From Caldilineaceae bacterium (GTDB lineage: Bacteria; Chloroflexota; Anaerolineae; Caldilineales; Caldilineaceae), in the NCBI GenBank assembly GCA_022842065.1, contig JALHQH010000062.1, positions 1-64,000 of the forward strand: 64,000 nt of DNA, given 5' to 3'. Shown here piece after piece: positions 60,836 to 64,000 of the stretch; positions within the stretch are counted from its first letter, which is position 1; each line of letters opens with the position of its first letter. Position numbers and translations under genes: made by a program. The notes under the pieces were generated by a model. That model saw only the letters and a list, made by a program, of their open reading frames with translations. It searched no databases and was not told where the DNA came from.

Positions 60836-61315
60836 TTACATCGGGTGGGTTACGGGGTTATGCACCTCGATGCGGTTATGCAACGTACGTGCCCAATGGG
60901 CTGCGCGTTGGATCTCGCCTGCCTCTAACGGCCCCGCCCGCCCTTTCACAAAGAAACTTTCCGGGGCCGTGAGCAAGACTGCGCCCAACTTGCGCATGGG
61001 GCGGACCATGACCTGCGCGGCCGAACCAGTGATGAAGCGTGGCAGGTGAAAGCGTGTATCAAAACACGCGACATCCAGCCCACACAACGCCTGCGGTGTC
61101 ATCGTGTTGAGAAAAGCCAGCATGGCAGAGGGCGGACGCCAGCCCTGGGTGGGGCAACCGAGCACCAGCAGATCGACATCTTGTAGCTTACTCATCGTAA
61201 CCTTGTTTACTGGTGTGGCATCGGCTAGGCCAAACTCACGTAAGGTTTGGGCGATCGCCTCGGCAAGCTGTTGCGTATTCCCATATTGGGAGTCGTATAC
61301 GACCAACGTATTCAT
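60836..61315 (-). CDS. Flavodoxin-like protein
   Basis: 159 residues. The N-terminal FMN phosphate loop is SQYGNTQQLAE (about 8-18), followed by LLVLGCPTQGWRPPSAM, as in flavodoxins/protoporphyrinogen-oxidase-like flavoproteins. It would carry electrons via FMN. The ATG at 61315 is chosen: MNTLVVYDSQYGNT is canonical and AGGGGA precedes it. It begins 13 nt after the SLC13 gene stop on the same strand, so the two are co-transcribed. Confidence 0.9.
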   Translation of the reverse strand: MNTLVVYDSQYGNTQQLAEAIAQTLREFGLADATPVNKVTMSKLQDVDLLVLGCPTQGWRPPSAMLAFLNTMTPQALCGLDVACFDTRFHLPRFITGSAAQVMVRPMRKLGAVLLTAPESFFVKGRAGPLEAGEIQRAAHWARTLHNRIEVHNPVTHPM

Positions 61316-61328
61316 AAGTTTTCCCCTG

Positions 61329-63107
61329 TTACAGGCTGACAAAGCCCAAGAGCCACCAGATCCAAACGGCGGCAAAACTGAGTAGCAGCACGCCCAGCAA
61401 GTCGACCACAATGCCGCGCCGGAAGATCTCGCTGGTGCGGAAATAGCCGGTGGCATAGGCCATCATCGTGGGTGGTGTGCCGACCACTAAGGCAAAATCG
61501 ATTGAGGAACCAATCGCCACCACGGCGACCAGCAGGCGCGGATCCAAGCCAAGTAGTTGCGCCAGGGGAATCGCTAACGGGATTAGCATCGCCGCGCACG
61601 CGGTGTTCGAAATAAACGCGCCAATCAGCAGGGTAAGGCTGGCCACCAGGAAAATGACCAGTAACGTGGGCAACGTGTTCAACCCGACTAGTTGCAGCGC
61701 GATCCAATCGGAAACCCCGCTGCTGACCAAGAGTGTACCAATCGCCAGGCCGCCGCCAAAGGTGAGCAGGGCATTCCAATTGATGCGGTTTAGATCATCT
61801 TCTTGCACAATCCGTAGGAGGAAGAGACAAATCGCCCCGCCCAGCGCCACAATCGCCGTGTCGATGCCATGCCATTCCTCCGTTACCCAGAACAACATCA
61901 CGCCAGCAAAGATCGCCAAAATCAACTTTTGCGTCGGGCGTAATGGCCCCAACGTCGTGAGTTCCTGCGCATAGTCGTTATGTTGGATCGTTAACGCTAC
62001 CCGCTGGGGTCGTAGCCCAAACGAAAGCAGCAGATAAAGCCAGGTGAGGGGCAACATGAGCAGCACAAATGGTAAGCCATAGGCAAACCAGTCGACAAAG
62101 GCGAGCTGGGTGTCGGTATATTTATTGAGAAAGGTCATGGCGAGCATGTTGGCCGGCGTGCCAATCGCCGAACCGACGCCGCCCAGGGTCGCTGCGTAGG
62201 CAATCGACAGGATCAGGGCTTTGCGAAAACCAGTCGGCTCTTGCTCATCTGGTAACTTGGCCAGGATCGCCAGCGCAATCGGCAGCACGATGGCCACGCT
62301 GGCCGTGTTCGACATCCACATCGAGAGAAAGGCGGTCAAGCCCATCATCGTCAACATCAGATAGGCGGGCTGTACACTCGCCCGTTGCAGAATTTGGAGC
62401 GCCACCCAGCGGTCAACGCCCGTGCGCCGCATGCCCTCGGCCATGAGAAAACCGGCAAGAAAGAGCATAATGATCGGATCAGCAAAGGTGGTAAAGACGG
62501 CACCGGCCTCCGCCACCCCAGCCACCACGGCGACCAACGGGATCAGCAGCGCTGTCGCCGCCAGCGGGATCAGTTCGGTGAGCCAGAGTCCAGCCACCGC
62601 AAAGAGCAGGGCGAGCACGATCTTGGCTTTGATCGGCATGCGCATGGTAAAGAGCAACCAGGTCGCGCCATCCGCCTCTATGACCGCAGTGGGGGGTAGT
62701 GCTTGCCGGTAACTGTCACCAACGATGGTGGAGGTGACAGCACTGAGGTCGAGCGCGAGGGGGCTGCCGGCCTCGTCAACCGCGCGTACGCGATAAAGAA
62801 TGCGTTGGCCAATTTGCTGCTGATAACTTTCGTTGCCGGCGACAAAAAGCGTAAGATCGCCTTGGGTTGTGGTTTGCGTTGTCGCCGCCCCTGCTTGCGC
62901 AGCGACCGTAAAAGGCAAGTCAACCGTAAGCGTTTCACCGCGGATGGTGGCTGTAATCTGGGCGCGGTATGAACCTATTGCCAGGGTGGCTGGGGCGATT
63001 TGGTAGCCGATCAGAGCCAGCAGGATCACCAGCAATAGCTGGGCAAGGGGTACCAACCACGGGTGTGAGACACTCAATAATCGCTCCGTTTTCATGATCT
63101 CTACCAT
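61329..63107 (-). CDS. SLC13/DASS-family anion permease with N-terminal extracytoplasmic domain
   Basis: 592 residues. After one N-terminal helix (about 18-38) a beta-rich segment of about 120 residues (YRAQITATIRGETLTVDLPF, DLTLFVAGN) precedes the transporter, an unusual addition. The transport part has about twelve helices with the SNTASVAI and SNTACAAM loops, GTPANML and GTPPTMMAYATGYF, the DASS substrate/Na+ motifs. The family moves dicarboxylates, sulfate or phosphate with Na+. The ATG at 63107 has GGAGGG at 7 nt. It is the first gene of a two-gene unit with the flavodoxin. Confidence 0.9.
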   Translation of the reverse strand: MVEIMKTERLLSVSHPWLVPLAQLLLVILLALIGYQIAPATLAIGSYRAQITATIRGETLTVDLPFTVAAQAGAATTQTTTQGDLTLFVAGNESYQQQIGQRILYRVRAVDEAGSPLALDLSAVTSTIVGDSYRQALPPTAVIEADGATWLLFTMRMPIKAKIVLALLFAVAGLWLTELIPLAATALLIPLVAVVAGVAEAGAVFTTFADPIIMLFLAGFLMAEGMRRTGVDRWVALQILQRASVQPAYLMLTMMGLTAFLSMWMSNTASVAIVLPIALAILAKLPDEQEPTGFRKALILSIAYAATLGGVGSAIGTPANMLAMTFLNKYTDTQLAFVDWFAYGLPFVLLMLPLTWLYLLLSFGLRPQRVALTIQHNDYAQELTTLGPLRPTQKLILAIFAGVMLFWVTEEWHGIDTAIVALGGAICLFLLRIVQEDDLNRINWNALLTFGGGLAIGTLLVSSGVSDWIALQLVGLNTLPTLLVIFLVASLTLLIGAFISNTACAAMLIPLAIPLAQLLGLDPRLLVAVVAIGSSIDFALVVGTPPTMMAYATGYFRTSEIFRRGIVVDLLGVLLLSFAAVWIWWLLGFVSL

Positions 63108-63247
63108 ACTTTTACCCTCCACGCGCCAGTGCCGCAATTTTTAACAGTAGCCGCAAAAGGCATGTACAACAGCTGAAGTGGTGAGTGGTCAGTGACCACT
63201 GTTTACTGACCACTGAAAATCGGTTGTGCTTATCTGTATCTGGTTAT

Positions 63248-63613
63248 TTACCGGGTTGTCCGCAACTGCGCCCAGTAGCGCCAATCCAGCAGATAAAGTA
63301 GCCCGATCAGCAAGGGCGGGCCGGTGATCAACCAGAGCACCTCGACTGACAAATTACCCCAAGCTATGAACAAGTACCAAGCAACAAAGCCAAGAAAGCC
63401 CAGCGCCCCCACCCCTGGCCAGCGCCAGGCCAAGGCCAGAGCAAGTAAGAGCGCAAAGGTGGGCAACAGGTGCATCAAGAGGGCGATGATCGTCTCACCG
63501 ATGGTGTAGCCGGCCCCAAAAACATCCAGGGCAAAGAGGCTCAAGAAAAGGGCAAAGAGGATGCCCAGGATGCGCGGTGTCCAAAGGAGTGAACGTTTTA
63601 ACAGAGTATTCAT
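63248..63613 (-). CDS. Small membrane protein, four predicted helices
   Basis: 121 residues, four hydrophobic helices (about 10-30, 38-56, 58-80, 88-106). Resembles DUF7670-like small membrane proteins of unknown role, but I cannot fix the family. GGGAGGA lies 5 nt before the ATG at 63613, a strong start. Lies 140 nt upstream of the SLC13 gene on the same strand, so it may be transcribed separately or ahead of it. Confidence 0.7.
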   Translation of the reverse strand: MNTLLKRSLLWTPRILGILFALFLSLFALDVFGAGYTIGETIIALLMHLLPTFALLLALALAWRWPGVGALGFLGFVAWYLFIAWGNLSVEVLWLITGPPLLIGLLYLLDWRYWAQLRTTR

Positions 63614-63630
63614 GATTATCCTCCCAACCA

Positions 63631-63664
63631 AAAGACCCTAGCCGTTGCAGCGGCTAGGGTCTTT
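63631..63664. terminator. Hairpin (14-bp perfect arms)
   Basis: 63631-63644 pairs with 63651-63664 around TTGCAG, with AAAG/CTTT at the ends. It is upstream of the small membrane protein and would end transcription entering from the right on the minus strand. Confidence 0.6.
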
Positions 63665-63888
63665 AATGCTAGCCAGCGAGGGCGATTGTGAAGCGTACAA
63701 TGGCGGTGTAAAGTATGACAGCAAGGAGAAGGTTGTGAGGAACCAGGAGCTCTGTCTTCACAGCGACCGCCAATGGCGATTATGCTCTAGTTTAGCAGAA
63801 GCTGATGCCTGCCTTACTAGCCAACAGCATAGTTGTTCGCCTAGCTTGGCAGTTAGTTTTGTGTTGTTTGGACTGATGTGAAAATTTC

Positions 63889-63945
63889 TACCGCGAAGAG
63901 CGCTAAGAAAAGCATTCCTTCGCGCTCTTGGCGTGCTTCGCGGTA
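63889..63945. repeat. CGCGAAG hairpin repeat
   Basis: 63889-63898 pairs with 63936-63945 (TACCGCGAAG and complement) with partly complementary interior (GAGCGC with GCGCTC). It is the same type as the interior of the MITE at 53324-53461. No gene is supported in 63665-64000. Confidence 0.65.
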
Positions 63946-64000
63946 AAAAATTTTCGTCGTTATTAGTGCCGCCAAGGCATGTTGCCTGCTATGGAAATGG

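Noticed and set aside
63645..63881. 78-codon plus-strand frame
   Set aside because: Starts inside a hairpin, has no convincing ribosome site and an irregular Cys/Ser-rich composition.

Overview
The window looks like a chromosomal segment of a Chloroflexota bacterium, most likely a filamentous Anaerolineae/Caldilinea-like lineage. This is inferred from the gene mix: a MalT-like LuxR activator, paired AI-2E-family permeases, DUF3179 lipoprotein, family-5 peptide/sugar ABC system, large secreted M36 and S8 peptidases ending in a YLP-type tail, an Rpn-type nuclease and a NACHT-SUMF1 protein. Intergenic DNA is unusually rich in long perfect inverted repeats. No rRNA, tRNA or CRISPR array was recognised.

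Layout. 1-9.2 kb (mostly minus strand): NarL-type two-component pair, two DUF5661 paralogues, a tiny Lys-rich protein, a MalT-like regulator, a class V aminotransferase and an Rpn-family nuclease. 9.4-14.4 kb: a NACHT NTPase with a C-terminal SUMF1 (C-type-lectin-fold) domain, followed by a near-copy of its last 84 coding bases whose differences fall almost only at adenines (a diversity-generating retroelement, DGR, variable repeat/template repeat pair); then a HigBA-type toxin-antitoxin pair and a membrane protein. 14.8-20.9 kb: a five-gene ABC importer operon (permease, permease, ATPase, ATPase, binding protein). 20.9-23.7 kb: gene remnants, a TlpA-like lipoprotein and a DUF3179 lipoprotein. 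24.0-27.8 kb: a sugar-catabolic cluster (six-hairpin glycosidase-like protein, L-rhamnonate dehydratase-like enzyme, PhyH dioxygenase) separated by arrays of small hairpins. 28-33.3 kb: an orphan antitoxin-like protein, a PhyH fragment, two AI-2E permeases, and two uncharacterised proteins. 34.2-41.3 kb: a type I restriction-modification operon (hsdR, hsdM, half-size hsdS), a six-unit BIME-like palindrome array, a RAYT transposase, a duplicated hsdS 3' end, and a HigBA pair with a frameshifted toxin. 41.3-47.4 kb: a CHAT-SUMF1 protein with a membrane protein and an SH3/Ig lipoprotein. 47.4-59.7 kb: a tandem duplication of an M36 peptidase locus; one copy is intact (with cohesin- and dockerin-like modules), the other is broken into 5' and 3' remnants around an S8 peptidase gene. 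59.9-63.7 kb: formate/nitrite-type channel, flavodoxin, SLC13 permease and a small membrane protein.

Most notable: the DGR cassette at 12527-12877. Ten of 12 differences between the two 84-nt repeats sit on template adenines, and they change nine residues of the SUMF1 domain of a NACHT protein. This is what targeted hypermutation of a putative immune or antigen sensor would leave. No reverse transcriptase is encoded in the window, so mutagenesis would have to be in trans or extinct. Second is the BIME-like array/RAYT module inserted between two copies of the hsdS 3' end.
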